Assembly (NCBI RefSeq): GCF_014649955.1
Contig: NZ_BMUA01000031.1
Location: 20,200 to 84,199 of the forward strand
Direction: 5' to 3'
Length of the DNA stretch: 64,000 bases
Origin: Streptomyces violascens
GTDB taxonomy: Bacteria > Actinomycetota > Actinomycetes > Streptomycetales > Streptomycetaceae
Shown here: positions 50,605-59,712 of the stretch, one piece after another
Numbering within the stretch: position 1 is the stretch's first letter
Layout of the letters: each line of letters opens with the position of its first letter
The notes under the pieces: generated by a model
Told to the model about the DNA's origin: nothing
The model's input: only the letters and a program-made list of their open reading frames with translations
Database searches by the model: none
Position numbers and translations under genes: made by a program

Positions 50605-53277
50605 ATGAGCGAGCACCGTCGCAAACCGCCGCAGCCCCAGGGCGGTGGACGTGCCGCGGCCCGGCGCGCCGCGCAACAGCCCTCCGGTCGTAGGGCGGCC
50701 CGGCCGACCGGATCCCCGGACACTTCGGCCCACTCGCCGTCCGGTTCGTACGGATCGCCGTCGGCCCCGCATGCGGAGTCCAGCCATGGTGGCCGGGCCG
50801 AGGCCCGCCGGGCCCAGCGCGGAGGCGGCCGCAGGCGCGGCCCCGACGGCGCGGGGCCTCCGGGCGGACCGGGACGCCGGGCGGGCCGGGGCGGTGCGGG
50901 CGGTGGCCGGCCGCCCAAGAAGCGGTTCATCGACTACCCGCGCTCCGGCAAGCAGGGCTGGCGCCGCTGGGTGCCGTCCTGGAAGCTTGTGAGCGCCTGC
51001 TGCCTGGGCTGTCTCGGCCTGCTGGTCGCCTTCATCGGCGTGGCCTACTACATGGTGGCCATCCCGGATGTGGCCCAGGCGGCGAAAGCACAGAACAACG
51101 TCTACTACTGGGCCGACGGCTCGCAGATGGTCGCCACGGGCGGGGAGGTCAACCGCCAGATCATCCCGTACGAGCAGATCCCGGCGGCGATGCGGTACGC
51201 CGTCATCTCGGCCGAGAACAAGACGTTCGAGACCGACAGCGGCGTCGACCCCCAGGGCATCGCCCGCGCCGTGCTGAACATGGCCAAGGGCGGCCAGACC
51301 CAGGGCGGCTCGACCATTACGCAGCAGTACGTGAAGAACGCCCAGCTCAACGACCAGTCGCAGACCATCACCCGTAAGTTCAAAGAGCTCTTCATCTCCA
51401 TCAAGGTCGGCGCGACCAGGCAGAAGAGCGAAATCATGGCCGGGTACCTGAACACCGCGTACTACGGCCGCGGCGCCTACGGCCTGCAGGCTGCGGCCCG
51501 CACGTATTACAGCAAGGACGCCAAGGACCTCGACCCGAGCCAGTGCGCCTTCCTCGCCTCGCTCCTCAAGGGCGCGACCTACTTCGACCCGGCCGGCGCA
51601 CCGGAGATCGACCCGGCGGCCACCGCCGAGCAGAACACGAAGAACGCCACGGAGCGCTGGGGCTGGATCCTCGACCAGGAGGTCAAGGACAAGCACATGG
51701 ATGCGGCCGAGCGCGCCAAGTACAAGGTCTTCCCGATGCCCGACAAGCCGAAGAAGAACGCGAATCTGGGCGGCCAGATCGGCTACCTCGTGTCTCTCGC
51801 CCAGGCGTCCGCGAAGAACAACAACCCGGACATCGACTTGGCCAAGGGCGGCTACCAGATCTACACGACCTTCGACAAGAAGAAGGTCCAGGAGATGGAG
51901 AGCGTGGTCAAGCAGGTCCGGGACAAGAACATCGATCCGAAGAAGCGACCCAAGTACGACACGTTCGTCCAGTTCGGCGCGGCTTCGGTGGATGTGAAGA
52001 CCGGGGCCCTCGTAGCCATCTATGGCGGTGACGACGCCACCAAGCACTTCACCAACAATGCCGACGAAACCGGTGCCCAGGTCGGCTCGACCTTCAAGCC
52101 GTTCGTCCTCGCGGCCGGGATGCAGTACGGAAAGCGCGACCCGAACAAGCCGGCGTCGCAGAGCGACTCGTCCCGGACGCCCGTCTCGCCGGACAGCATC
52201 TACAGCGGCAAGAACAAGCTGAAGATCAAGAACTACGACGGGACGATCTGGAAGGACCAGAACGGCGGCGAGTGGCTGCAGACCAACGATGGTGATGAGT
52301 CCTACAACCCGCCGAGCTACGCCATCGACCTCCGCTATGCCATGCAGGAATCGGTGAACACTCCCTATGTCCAGCTCGGCATGGACGTCGGCACCGACAA
52401 GGTGAAGCAGGCCGCCATGGCCGCGGGCCTGCGCGACAGCAAGACCAGCATGGCCTCCTCCAGCGTGCCGTCGTTCTCCATCGGTACGTCGTCGCCCAGC
52501 GCGATCCGGATGGCCGGTGCGTACGCCACCTTCGCCGCCAGCGGTACCCAGCGCGACCCGTTCTCCGTCACGTCGGTGAAGAAGGACGGCAACACGATCT
52601 ACAAGCACGAGGACCAGACCAAGAGCGCCTTCCCCGCCGCCGTGGCCAACAACGTCACGGACGTCCTGAAGGGCGTGGTCGACAAGGGCACCGGCACGAA
52701 CGCCAAGCTCAGCGGGCGTCAGGTGGCCGGCAAGACCGGCACCACCGACGGCAACCGGTCGGCGTGGTTCGTCGGCTATACCCCGCAGTACTCGACCGCC
52801 GTCGGCATGTACCGCCTCGACGACAACGAGACCAGCAAGAAGCGCGAGTTCCTGAAGATGTTCGGGACTGGCGGCCAGGAGAAGATCCACGGCGCGTCGT
52901 TCCCTTCGACCATCTGGCACGACTACATGGAGCAGGCGCTCGGCAACTCCCCCGCCGAGACCTTCCCGGCTCCCGAGAAGATCGGCGACAAGGTCTACGG
53001 CGGTGGCATGTCGCCCGCACCCAGCGCACCCCCGTCCTCGAGCCCCTCGCCCTCGCAGTCCCCGTCCGGTAAGCCCTCCAGCACTCCGTCGATGTCCCCG
53101 TCCCCCAGCCCCAGCAGTTCCTGCAGCAAGTGGGACTGGACCTGTAACGACACCGGCGGCACCAATCAGGGTCCGACGAACGGTGGAGTGGACGGCGGGA
53201 TCAGTCCCAGCCCGACGCCCAGCAGATCGAAACCCGGTAATGGCCCCGGCGGCTGGATCGCAGGGCCCAACGGCTAG
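50605..53277 (+). CDS. bifunctional class A penicillin-binding protein (GT51 + transpeptidase)
   Basis: 890 residues from ATG 50605, with GAGGAG upstream. A basic Gly/Arg/Pro-rich cytoplasmic region of about 130 residues is followed by a membrane anchor (CCLGCLGLLVAFIGVAYYMV). The glycosyltransferase domain has YAVISAENKTFETDSGVD (catalytic Glu; the usual D and H of EDxxFxxHxG are N and D here) and GGSTITQQYVKN. The transpeptidase has GSTFKPF (SxxK Ser) and GKTGTT (KTG). The extracellular C-terminus is a Pro/Ser-rich linker with a short SSCSKWDWTCNDTGG Cys pair. It polymerises and cross-links peptidoglycan. It is divergent from padR. Confidence 0.95.
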   Translation: MSEHRRKPPQPQGGGRAAARRAAQQPSGRRAARPTGSPDTSAHSPSGSYGSPSAPHAESSHGGRAEARRAQRGGGRRRGPDGAGPPGGPGRRAGRGGAGGGRPPKKRFIDYPRSGKQGWRRWVPSWKLVSACCLGCLGLLVAFIGVAYYMVAIPDVAQAAKAQNNVYYWADGSQMVATGGEVNRQIIPYEQIPAAMRYAVISAENKTFETDSGVDPQGIARAVLNMAKGGQTQGGSTITQQYVKNAQLNDQSQTITRKFKELFISIKVGATRQKSEIMAGYLNTAYYGRGAYGLQAAARTYYSKDAKDLDPSQCAFLASLLKGATYFDPAGAPEIDPAATAEQNTKNATERWGWILDQEVKDKHMDAAERAKYKVFPMPDKPKKNANLGGQIGYLVSLAQASAKNNNPDIDLAKGGYQIYTTFDKKKVQEMESVVKQVRDKNIDPKKRPKYDTFVQFGAASVDVKTGALVAIYGGDDATKHFTNNADETGAQVGSTFKPFVLAAGMQYGKRDPNKPASQSDSSRTPVSPDSIYSGKNKLKIKNYDGTIWKDQNGGEWLQTNDGDESYNPPSYAIDLRYAMQESVNTPYVQLGMDVGTDKVKQAAMAAGLRDSKTSMASSSVPSFSIGTSSPSAIRMAGAYATFAASGTQRDPFSVTSVKKDGNTIYKHEDQTKSAFPAAVANNVTDVLKGVVDKGTGTNAKLSGRQVAGKTGTTDGNRSAWFVGYTPQYSTAVGMYRLDDNETSKKREFLKMFGTGGQEKIHGASFPSTIWHDYMEQALGNSPAETFPAPEKIGDKVYGGGMSPAPSAPPSSSPSPSQSPSGKPSSTPSMSPSPSPSSSCSKWDWTCNDTGGTNQGPTNGGVDGGISPSPTPSRSKPGNGPGGWIAGPNG

Positions 53278-53292
53278 ACGCGCCGACTGAAG

Positions 53293-53330
53293 ACGAGGGG
53301 TGGTGTTTCACGTGAAACACCACCCCTCGT
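53293..53330. terminator. parS: 38-bp perfect palindrome: terminator with parS site 8 at its apex
   Basis: The perfect parS 53304-53319 is extended by 11 bp of dyad symmetry on each side (arms 53293-53311 and 53312-53330), 16 bp after the penicillin-binding-protein stop. Confidence 0.85.
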
Positions 53331-53343
53331 TTCACGTGAAACA
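53328..53343. other. parS: parS site 9 (15 of 16 match)
   Basis: CGTTTCACGTGAAACA; second of three tandem sites in 63 bp. Confidence 0.95.
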
Positions 53344-53350
53344 GCGTCTT

Positions 53351-53366
53351 CGTTTCACGTGAAACA
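53351..53366. other. parS: parS site 10 (15 of 16 match)
   Basis: CGTTTCACGTGAAACA; third of the tandem trio, centred 47 bp from site 8 and 23 bp from site 9. Confidence 0.95.
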
Positions 53367-53411
53367 CGGCCGCTCCCCGTATCCACAGCGGTGTACGGCA
53401 GGATGTCGGGC

Positions 53412-54920
53412 ATGACGAGCGAGACGAGCCCCCGTGTGTACGAGGACCGCCGCGGAGACTCCGCGGAACCCGTCGTGCGCCCCACGGAACAGGACGAGGT
53501 CGCCGCGGCCGGCAGCCAGCTGATCGGTGGACCGCTCGGCCGCTGGGCCAGGCCCGGCTACCACTGGCTCACTCCGATCAGAATCGTGGTGCTCGTCGCG
53601 ATCGGGATGTTCGCCCTGGGTATGGCCCAGAAGCTGCCGTGCTACGACTGGGCCTGGTTCCGCGGCGCCAATTCGCAGTACACGCACGCCTGCTACTCCG
53701 ACATCCCGCACCTGTACTCGCTCCGCGGCTTCGCCGACAACCTGGTGCCGTACTTCGACCGCCTCAACGGCGACATGAACTACCTCGAGTACCCGGTGCT
53801 GACCGGACTGTTCATGGAGGTCGCCTCCTGGCTGACGCCGGGCAGCGGCGACATGCAGCACCGCGAGCAGATGTACTGGCTGGTCAACGCGGGGATGCTG
53901 ATGGCCTGCACGGCCGTCATCGCCGTCTGTGTCACGCGCACGCACCGCCGCCGCCCCTGGGACGCCCTCCTTGTCGCGCTGGCCCCCGCCTTCGCACTCA
54001 CGGCCACCATCAACTGGGACCTGTTCGCCGTCGCGCTGACCGCGGCCGCCATGCTGATGTGGTCGCGTGGCCGGACGCTCGCCTTCGGCATCCTGATCGG
54101 CCTGGCGACGGCCGCGAAGCTCTACCCCGTACTGATCCTCGGGCCGCTGCTCGTGCTGTGCTGGCGGGCCGGGAAATGGCGGGAATTCGGGGCTGCGATG
54201 CTGGGTGCGGCCGGTGCCTGGCTGATCGTGAACCTGCCGGTGATGATGCTCGCCCCCGAGGGGTGGAAGAAGTTCTACACCTTCAGCCAGGAGCGGTCCG
54301 TCGACTTCGGTTCGTTCTGGCTGATCATTTCGCAGCGTACGGGCAAGGGCCTGGACACCGACATGGTGAACACTCTTGCCGCGCTCCTCATGGTTCTCGC
54401 CTGCGCGGGAATCGCGGTGCTCACGCTCACCGCGCCGCGCCGCCCGCGGTTTGCGCAGCTCGCCTTCTTGGTCGTCGCCGCGTTCATCATCACCAACAAG
54501 GTCTACTCGCCGCAGTACGTCCTGTGGCTGATCCCGCTGGCCGCGCTCGCCCGGCCGCGCTGGCGGGACTTCCTGATCTGGCAGGCCGGCGAGGTCGTCT
54601 ACTTCCTGGGTATCTGGCTGTATCTCGCCTACACGATGAGCGGCGAGAAGCACCAGGGCCTGCCGCCCGAGGGCTATCAACTGGCCATCGCCGCACATCT
54701 GTTGACCACGCTGTATCTGTGCGCCGTCGTGGTGCGCGACATCCTGATGCCGGAGCGGGACGTCGTACGGCGGGACGGCTCGGACGACCCGTCGGGCGGG
54801 GTTCTGGACCGGGCCGAGGACGTGTTCGTGCTGGGACAGGCGGCGCATCCCCCGCGGCACGCGGCGACGCTCGAAGAGGGCCCGCGGGTCGAGTGGGGGA
54901 CGAGAACCCCCGCGTCCTGA
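53412..54920 (+). CDS. GT87-type polyprenol-dependent glycosyltransferase
   Basis: 502 residues from ATG 53412 (MTSETSPRVYEDRRG); ATG 53403 or GTG 53391 are also in frame. About ten transmembrane helices, a first long extracytoplasmic loop with KLPCYDWAWFRGANSQYTHACYSDI, and FDRLNGDMNYLEYPVLTGLFME, where the Asp/Glu pair corresponds to the GT-C catalytic region. LIGLATAAKLYPVLILGPLL is a family hallmark. It is the GT87/DUF2029 group, related to actinobacterial alpha-mannosyltransferases that use polyprenol-phosphate sugars outside the membrane. The acceptor is unknown. Its promoter must lie in or next to the parS trio. Confidence 0.88.
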   Translation: MTSETSPRVYEDRRGDSAEPVVRPTEQDEVAAAGSQLIGGPLGRWARPGYHWLTPIRIVVLVAIGMFALGMAQKLPCYDWAWFRGANSQYTHACYSDIPHLYSLRGFADNLVPYFDRLNGDMNYLEYPVLTGLFMEVASWLTPGSGDMQHREQMYWLVNAGMLMACTAVIAVCVTRTHRRRPWDALLVALAPAFALTATINWDLFAVALTAAAMLMWSRGRTLAFGILIGLATAAKLYPVLILGPLLVLCWRAGKWREFGAAMLGAAGAWLIVNLPVMMLAPEGWKKFYTFSQERSVDFGSFWLIISQRTGKGLDTDMVNTLAALLMVLACAGIAVLTLTAPRRPRFAQLAFLVVAAFIITNKVYSPQYVLWLIPLAALARPRWRDFLIWQAGEVVYFLGIWLYLAYTMSGEKHQGLPPEGYQLAIAAHLLTTLYLCAVVVRDILMPERDVVRRDGSDDPSGGVLDRAEDVFVLGQAAHPPRHAATLEEGPRVEWGTRTPAS

Positions 54921-54937
54921 AAGCTCGTGGAAAAGCT

Positions 54938-54979
54938 CGGGCCCCTGGCCGACGGCGGCTGTCGTCGGCCAGGGGCCCG
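54938..54979. terminator. bidirectional terminator between GT87 and racemase genes
   Basis: Perfect 16-bp arms (54938-54953 / 54964-54979), 10-nt loop, between convergent genes. Confidence 0.9.
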
Positions 54980-55009
54980 ATGTCTTGAGCGCCCTGCGGG
55001 CGGTTCTGT

Positions 55010-56041
55010 CTAGCGCTCGACCAGGCGGTCGAACTGCGTGGTGGTGTGGCGCAGGTGGGCCACCAACTCGTCGCCCACGTGCGGCTCCTGAGAATCCGAC
55101 GGCACGAAGAGGATCGACACCTGCATGTGCGGCGGCTCCGCGAACCAGCGCTGCTTGCCCGCCCAGACGAACGGGGACAGGTTGCGGTTGACGGTGGCGA
55201 GCCCCGCGCGGGCGACGCCCTTGGCCCGCGGCATCACGCCGTGCAGGGCCTTCGGGGCCTCCAGGCCCACACCGTGCGAGGTGCCGCCGGCGACCACGAC
55301 CAGCCAGCCGTCGGAGGCGACCTTCTGCTGGCGGTAGCCGAACCGGTCGCCCTTGGCGACCCGGGTGACGTCGAGGACGGAGCCGCGGTACTCGGTTGCC
55401 TCGTGGTCGCCGAGCCACAGCCGCGTACCGATGCGGGCGCGGAAGCGGGTCTGCGGGAACTGCTGCTGCAGCCGGGCCTGCTCTTCGGCGCGCAGATGGC
55501 TGACGAACATGGTGTGCAGCGGCAGCCGGGCCGCGCGCAGCCGGTCCATCCACGCGATGACCTCCTCGACGGCGTCCGAGCCGTCGGTGCGGTCCAGCGG
55601 AAGGTGCAGCGCAAAGCCTTCGAGCCGTACGTCCTCGATGGCGGAGCGGAGCATGCCGAGCTCCTCCTCCTTCACACCGTGCCGCTTCATCGAGCTCATG
55701 CACTCGATGACCACGCGGGCGCCCACCAGGGCGTGCACACCGTCCACCGAGGAGACCGAGCGGATGACGCGGTCGGGCAGCGGCACCGGCTCCTCGCCGC
55801 GCCGGAACGGCGTCAGGACGAGCAGATCGCCGCTGAACCAGTCCTTGATGCTGGCGGCTTCGTAGGTGGTGCCGACCGCCAGGATGTCCGAGCCGAAGCG
55901 GGACACCTCGTCCGCGAGCCGCTCGTGGCCGAAGCCGTAGCCGTTGCCCTTGCAGACCGGGACGATGCCCGGGAACTGGTCGATCACGGACTTCTGGTGC
56001 GCCCGCCAGCGAGCGGAGTCGACATAGAGGGTGAGCGCCAT
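55010..56041 (-). CDS. alanine racemase-like PLP protein
   Basis: 343 residues from ATG 56041. The N-terminal PLP barrel resembles Alr: VPVCKGNGYGFGHERLADEV with Lys31 as the expected PLP lysine, HLPLDRTDGSDAVEEVIAWM, and TRFRARIGTRLWLGD. The C-terminal beta domain is altered (VVVAGGTSHGVGLEAPKALHG), and the usual catalytic Tyr context is not obvious. It is therefore a divergent racemase, distinct from a housekeeping Alr. It is followed upstream on the same strand by a Fem aminoacyltransferase gene, so a role in making or modifying peptidoglycan stem or bridge amino acids is likely. Confidence 0.82.
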   Translation of the reverse strand: MALTLYVDSARWRAHQKSVIDQFPGIVPVCKGNGYGFGHERLADEVSRFGSDILAVGTTYEAASIKDWFSGDLLVLTPFRRGEEPVPLPDRVIRSVSSVDGVHALVGARVVIECMSSMKRHGVKEEELGMLRSAIEDVRLEGFALHLPLDRTDGSDAVEEVIAWMDRLRAARLPLHTMFVSHLRAEEQARLQQQFPQTRFRARIGTRLWLGDHEATEYRGSVLDVTRVAKGDRFGYRQQKVASDGWLVVVAGGTSHGVGLEAPKALHGVMPRAKGVARAGLATVNRNLSPFVWAGKQRWFAEPPHMQVSILFVPSDSQEPHVGDELVAHLRHTTTQFDRLVER

Positions 56042-56107
56042 GGCCGTCCGGACCTTTCTGATGGCTGCGATGTGTCGGAGGTACGAAGAACGAGGTTACG
56101 CAACCGG

Positions 56108-57226
56108 TCAGCGGCGCGACATATACATGTCCAGCGCCTTGTGGAGCAGCTTGTTGAGCGGGAAGTCCCACTCGCCGAGGTACTCGGCCGCCTCGCCGCC
56201 GGTGCCCACCTTGAACTGGATGAGGCCGAAGAGGTGGTCGGTCTCGTCGAGGGAGTCGGAGATGCCGCGCAGGTCGTAGACCGTCGCGCCCATCGCGTAG
56301 GCGTCGCGGAGCATCCGCCACTGCATCGCGTTGGAGGGCCGCACCTCGCGGCCGATGTTGTCGGAGGCGCCGTAGGAGTACCAGACGTGGCCACCGACGA
56401 CGAGCATCGTCGCGGCCGAGAGGTTCACTCCGTTGTGGCGCGCGAAGTAGAGCCGCATCCGGTTGGGGTCCTCGGAGTTGAGGACCGTCCACATGCGCTG
56501 GAAGTACGACAGGGGACGCGGCCGGAAGTGGTCGCGCACCGCGGTGATCTCGTACAGGCGCTGCCACTCGGCGAGGTCCTCGTAGCCGCCCTGGACGACC
56601 TCGACGCCGGCCTTCTCGGCCTTCTTGATGTTGCGGCGCCACAGCTGGTTGAAGCCCTTGAGGACGTCATCGAGCGAGCGGTTGGCCAGCGGGACCTGGA
56701 AGACGTAGCGCGGCTGGACGTCGCCGAACCCGGCGCCGCCGTCCTCGCCCTGCTGCCAGCCCATCTTCCGCAGCCGGTCGGCGACTTCGAAGGCACGCGG
56801 CTCGATGTGGGTGGCCTCGACATCGCGCAGACGCTTCACATCGGGGTCCTGGATGCCCGACTTGATGGCCGTCGAGTCCCAGCGGCGGATGACGACCGGC
56901 GGCCCCATCTTCACCGAGAACGCGCCCTGCTGCTTGAGGTGCGCGAGCATCGGCTTCAGCCACTCGTCCAGGTTGGGCGCGTACCAGTTGATGACCGGGC
57001 CCTCGGGCAGGTACGCCAAGTAGCGCTTGACCTTGGGGAGCTGGCGGTAGAGGACCAGGCCGGCGCCTACGAGCTCGCCGCTCTTGTCGAACCAGCCGAG
57101 GCTCTCCGAACGCCATTCCGTCTTGACGTCAGCCCACGCCGGGACCTGGCAGTGGCTCGCCGCGGGCAGGCTCTGGATGTACGCCAGATGCTGCTCACGG
57201 CTGATGGTCCTCAGGGTCAGGCTCAT
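56108..57226 (-). CDS. Fem-family peptidoglycan bridge aminoacyltransferase (FemX-like)
   Basis: 372 residues from ATG 57226. Two tandem GNAT-like folds of the FemABX family: LPAASHCQVPAWADVKTEWRSESLGW, LAYLPEGPVINWYAPNLDEWLKPM, WRRNIKKAEKAGVEVVQGG, and GGHVWYSYGASDNIGREVRPSNAMQWRMLRDAY, then the end ISDSLDETDHLFGLIQFKVGTGGEAAEYLGEWDF. These enzymes use aminoacyl-tRNA to add the bridge residue to lipid II; streptomycetes have a single Gly bridge added by FemX. It is co-directional with and 66 bp from the racemase-like gene. Confidence 0.93.
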   Translation of the reverse strand: MSLTLRTISREQHLAYIQSLPAASHCQVPAWADVKTEWRSESLGWFDKSGELVGAGLVLYRQLPKVKRYLAYLPEGPVINWYAPNLDEWLKPMLAHLKQQGAFSVKMGPPVVIRRWDSTAIKSGIQDPDVKRLRDVEATHIEPRAFEVADRLRKMGWQQGEDGGAGFGDVQPRYVFQVPLANRSLDDVLKGFNQLWRRNIKKAEKAGVEVVQGGYEDLAEWQRLYEITAVRDHFRPRPLSYFQRMWTVLNSEDPNRMRLYFARHNGVNLSAATMLVVGGHVWYSYGASDNIGREVRPSNAMQWRMLRDAYAMGATVYDLRGISDSLDETDHLFGLIQFKVGTGGEAAEYLGEWDFPLNKLLHKALDMYMSRR

Positions 57227-57310
57227 GCGGGGCGCTCCTCGGCAGGTGTGTCCCCATGGGTACAGGGGCTCCGGCTCTCGTGCCGAAGCCTACTGGGCCG
57301 CAGGAGCGCC

Positions 57311-57349
57311 CCGGATGGCCGTACGGCGATGGGCTGTACGACCATCCGG
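57311..57349 (-). terminator. terminator-like stem after the small membrane protein gene
   Basis: 14-bp arms with one mismatch (57311-57324 / 57336-57349), 23 bp past the stop of the 57373-57687 gene. Confidence 0.6.
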
Positions 57350-57372
57350 TGGTGGGGGGTGCCGCGCGTCGC

Positions 57373-57687
57373 TCAGCCGCCGACGACACCGCCGAAGAGG
57401 CCGCCGTGGGCCATGCCGAGGAAGAAGCCGACAGCGGATGCGCCGAGGCCGAGGATCAACAGGAATCGTTCGCGCGTCGTCGCCGAGATGAACTGGCCGT
57501 AGGCGCCCGTGAGGATGCCGACGAGGCCGGCCCACGAGCTGACCAGGTGGAGGTTGTAGAACCACGCCGTGGTGAAGGCCAGCACGCCCAGGACGACCGT
57601 GACGGCCGCGAACGTGTCCTGGAGCGGATGGGGTTTGCCGTCGGTGGCGAAGAGGGAGACGGCGTTCGGTCGCACTGCTTGTGCCAT
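57373..57687 (-). CDS. small four-helix membrane protein, unknown function
   Basis: 104 residues from ATG 57687, with GGAGGTG six bases upstream. Hydrophobic segments TVVLGVLAFTTAWFYNLHLV, WAGLVGILTGAYGQFISA and LLILGLGASAVGFFLGMAHGG; RERF follows the second. The N-terminus (QAVRPNAVSLFATDGKPHPLQD) is cytoplasmic. It is conserved in streptomycetes just before rpsF, on the opposite strand. It has no recognised domain. Confidence 0.82.
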   Translation of the reverse strand: MAQAVRPNAVSLFATDGKPHPLQDTFAAVTVVLGVLAFTTAWFYNLHLVSSWAGLVGILTGAYGQFISATTRERFLLILGLGASAVGFFLGMAHGGLFGGVVGG

Positions 57688-57952
57688 GGGGCACCTCCTG
57701 GCGGAAGGCGGCGAAGGGTGACGCCGCACACACCCGATGTGTACAGATTGCGTCCCCTGCCCACTGGATTTCAACCGGAAGCGGGTCAACAGGTACTCTG
57801 GACGGTCTGCACCGGTGTCAGCCGTGCCCGCATGCCGTCCCGCTCCTCTCGGAGGGGGATTGTCAGTGGGGGCCGATACCGTTGCTTACGCATCACGACC
57901 CTCCTGCCACGGAACGACCGTGGCCGCTGAGTCCAAAGGAGGTGGGTTCCAC

Positions 57953-58243
57953 ATGCGTCACTACGAGGTGATGGTCATCCTCGACCCCGATCTGGAGGAG
58001 CGCGCTGTCTCTCCCCTGATCGAGAACTTCCTCTCCGTCGTCCGCGAGGGCAACGGAAAGGTTGAGAAGGTCGACACCTGGGGCCGTCGTCGTCTCGCCT
58101 ACGAGATCAAGAAGAAGCCCGAGGGCATCTACACGGTCATCGACCTTCAGGCCGAGCCTGCGGTCGTCAAGGAGCTCGACCGTCAGATGAACCTGAACGA
58201 GTCGGTCCTCCGGACCAAGGTCCTCCGTCCCGAGACCCACTGA
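57953..58243 (+). CDS. rpsF: 30S ribosomal protein bS6
   Basis: 96 residues from ATG 57953, with AAAGGAGGTG upstream: MRHYEVMVILDPDLEERAVS, VDTWGRRRLAYEIKKKPEGIYTV and VLRTKVLRPETH. It forms a heterodimer with bS18 on the 30S platform. It heads the rpsF-ssb-rpsR-rplI operon. The 265-bp leader may hold the S6:S18 feedback site, but this is not demonstrable by eye. Confidence 0.98.
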   Translation: MRHYEVMVILDPDLEERAVSPLIENFLSVVREGNGKVEKVDTWGRRRLAYEIKKKPEGIYTVIDLQAEPAVVKELDRQMNLNESVLRTKVLRPETH

Positions 58244-58317
58244 GCTTCCGCTCAGAGGTAATCGGGTCCGAGTAGCAACACAGCAGCCAGCAGCAATCCC
58301 CGCCGAGAGGTTCATCC

Positions 58318-58908
58318 ATGGCAGGCGAGACCGTCATCACGGTCGTCGGCAATCTCGTCGACGACCCCGAGCTGCGCTTCACCCCCTCGGGTGCGGCCGT
58401 CGCGAAGTTCCGTGTCGCGTCGACTCCCCGCACCTTCGACCGTCAGACCAATGAGTGGAAGGACGGCGAAGGCCTGTTCCTGACCTGCTCGGTCTGGCGT
58501 CAGGCGGCGGAGAACGTCGCCGAGTCGCTCCAGCGAGGCATGCGCGTCGTCGTGCAGGGCCGGCTGAAGCAGCGGTCCTACGAGGACCGCGAGGGCATCA
58601 AGCGCACGGTCTACGAGCTGGACGTCGAGGAAGTCGGCCCCAGCCTCAAGAACGCCACGGCCAAGGTCACCAAGACCACCGGTCGCGGTGGCCAGGGTGG
58701 GTACGGCGGCGGCGGTCAGCAGCAGGGCGGCGGCAACTGGGGCGGAGCCCCCAGCGGTGGCCAGCAGGGTGGCGGCGGTGCTCCCGCCGACGACCCGTGG
58801 GCCTCCAGCGCGCCGACCGGCGGCGGACAGCCGCAGGGTGGCAGCGGCGGCGGTGGCGGCTGGGGCGGAAGCTCCGGCGGCGGCTACTCGGACGAGCCGC
58901 CCTTCTAG
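58318..58908 (+). CDS. ssb: single-stranded DNA-binding protein
   Basis: 196 residues from ATG 58318. OB-fold: MAGETVITVVGNLVDDPELR, AVAKFRVASTPRTFDRQTNEW, FLTCSVWRQAAENVAESLQRG and MRVVVQGRLKQRSYEDREG. A long Gly/Gln-rich linker (residues 120-190) leads to the acidic partner-binding tip DEPPF. This is the essential replicative SSB, in operon between rpsF and rpsR. Confidence 0.98.
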   Translation: MAGETVITVVGNLVDDPELRFTPSGAAVAKFRVASTPRTFDRQTNEWKDGEGLFLTCSVWRQAAENVAESLQRGMRVVVQGRLKQRSYEDREGIKRTVYELDVEEVGPSLKNATAKVTKTTGRGGQGGYGGGGQQQGGGNWGGAPSGGQQGGGGAPADDPWASSAPTGGGQPQGGSGGGGGWGGSSGGGYSDEPPF

Positions 58909-58952
58909 GGCAGCTCGTAACCCCCACTTCTTGATCACACAGGAGAAACACC

Positions 58953-59189
58953 ATGGCGAAGCCGCCTGTGCGCAAGCCTAAGAAGAAGGTCTGCGCGTTC
59001 TGCAAGGACAAGACCGCTTACGTGGACTACAAGGACACGAACATGCTGCGGAAGTTCATTTCCGACCGCGGCAAGATCCGTGCCCGTCGCGTGACCGGCA
59101 ACTGCACGCAGCACCAGCGTGACGTCGCCACGGCCGTCAAGAACAGCCGTGAGATGGCGCTGCTGCCCTACACGTCCACCGCGCGATAA
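58953..59189 (+). CDS. rpsR: 30S ribosomal protein bS18, zinc-ribbon form
   Basis: 78 residues from ATG 58953: MAKPPVRKPKKKVCAFCKDK, then KFISDRGKIRARRVTGNCTQHQRDV. It keeps CAFC and C-x2-H, the complete zinc-binding set. This is the zinc-dependent paralogue; streptomycetes usually carry a second Cys-less, Zur-controlled copy elsewhere. Confidence 0.97.
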   Translation: MAKPPVRKPKKKVCAFCKDKTAYVDYKDTNMLRKFISDRGKIRARRVTGNCTQHQRDVATAVKNSREMALLPYTSTAR

Positions 59190-59207
59190 GGGAAGGGTGA
59201 CCGAAAA

Positions 59208-59654
59208 ATGAAGATCATCCTCACCCACGAGGTCTCTGGCCTCGGCACTGCCGGCGACGTCGTTGACGTCAAGGACGGCTACGCTCGCAACTACCTGGTC
59301 CCGCGTGGTTTCGCGATCCGCTGGACCAAGGGTGGCGAGAAGGATGTCGCGCAGATCCGTCGTGCGCGCAAGATCCACGAGATCGCGACCATCGAGCAGG
59401 CCAACGAGGTCAAGGCCCAGCTCGAGGGCGTGAAGGTGCGTCTGGCCGTTCGCTCCGGCGACGCCGGCCGTCTCTTCGGCTCCGTCACCCAGGCCGACGT
59501 CGCTGCGGCGATCAAGGCTGCCGGTGGCCCGGACGTGGACAAGCGCCGCGTCGAGCTCGGTGCGCCGATCAAGACCCTGGGTGCCCACCAGGTGTCCGTG
59601 CGTCTGCACGCCGACGTTGTCGCGAAGCTTGGCGTCGAGGTCATCGCCGCCTAA
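59208..59654 (+). CDS. rplI: 50S ribosomal protein bL9
   Basis: 148 residues from ATG 59208: MKIILTHEVSGLGTAGDVVD, VKDGYARNYLVPRGFAIRWT, the long connecting helix, and the C-terminal domain GDAGRLFGSVTQADVAAAI and LGAPIKTLGAHQVSVRLHADV. Full length. It ends the ribosomal operon at a very long terminator stem that abuts a parS site. Confidence 0.98.
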   Translation: MKIILTHEVSGLGTAGDVVDVKDGYARNYLVPRGFAIRWTKGGEKDVAQIRRARKIHEIATIEQANEVKAQLEGVKVRLAVRSGDAGRLFGSVTQADVAAAIKAAGGPDVDKRRVELGAPIKTLGAHQVSVRLHADVVAKLGVEVIAA

Positions 59655-59666
59655 GCACTGCACAGC

Positions 59667-59712
59667 ACAGCAGAATGGGCCGCACCCCTCGGGGTGCGGC
59701 CCATTCTGCTGT
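59667..59712 (+). terminator. terminator of the rpsF-rplI operon, abutting parS
   Basis: Perfect 22-bp arms (59667-59688 / 59691-59712) with a 2-nt loop, 13 bp after the rplI stop. The last base of the stem is the first base of parS site 11. Confidence 0.92.

Noticed and set aside
53355..56642. Minus-strand 1095-codon open frame
   Set aside because: It runs antisense through the GT87 gene and then through the racemase and Fem genes in a shifted frame. Its composition is Arg/Gly/His-rich with no domain, the standard high-GC shadow.
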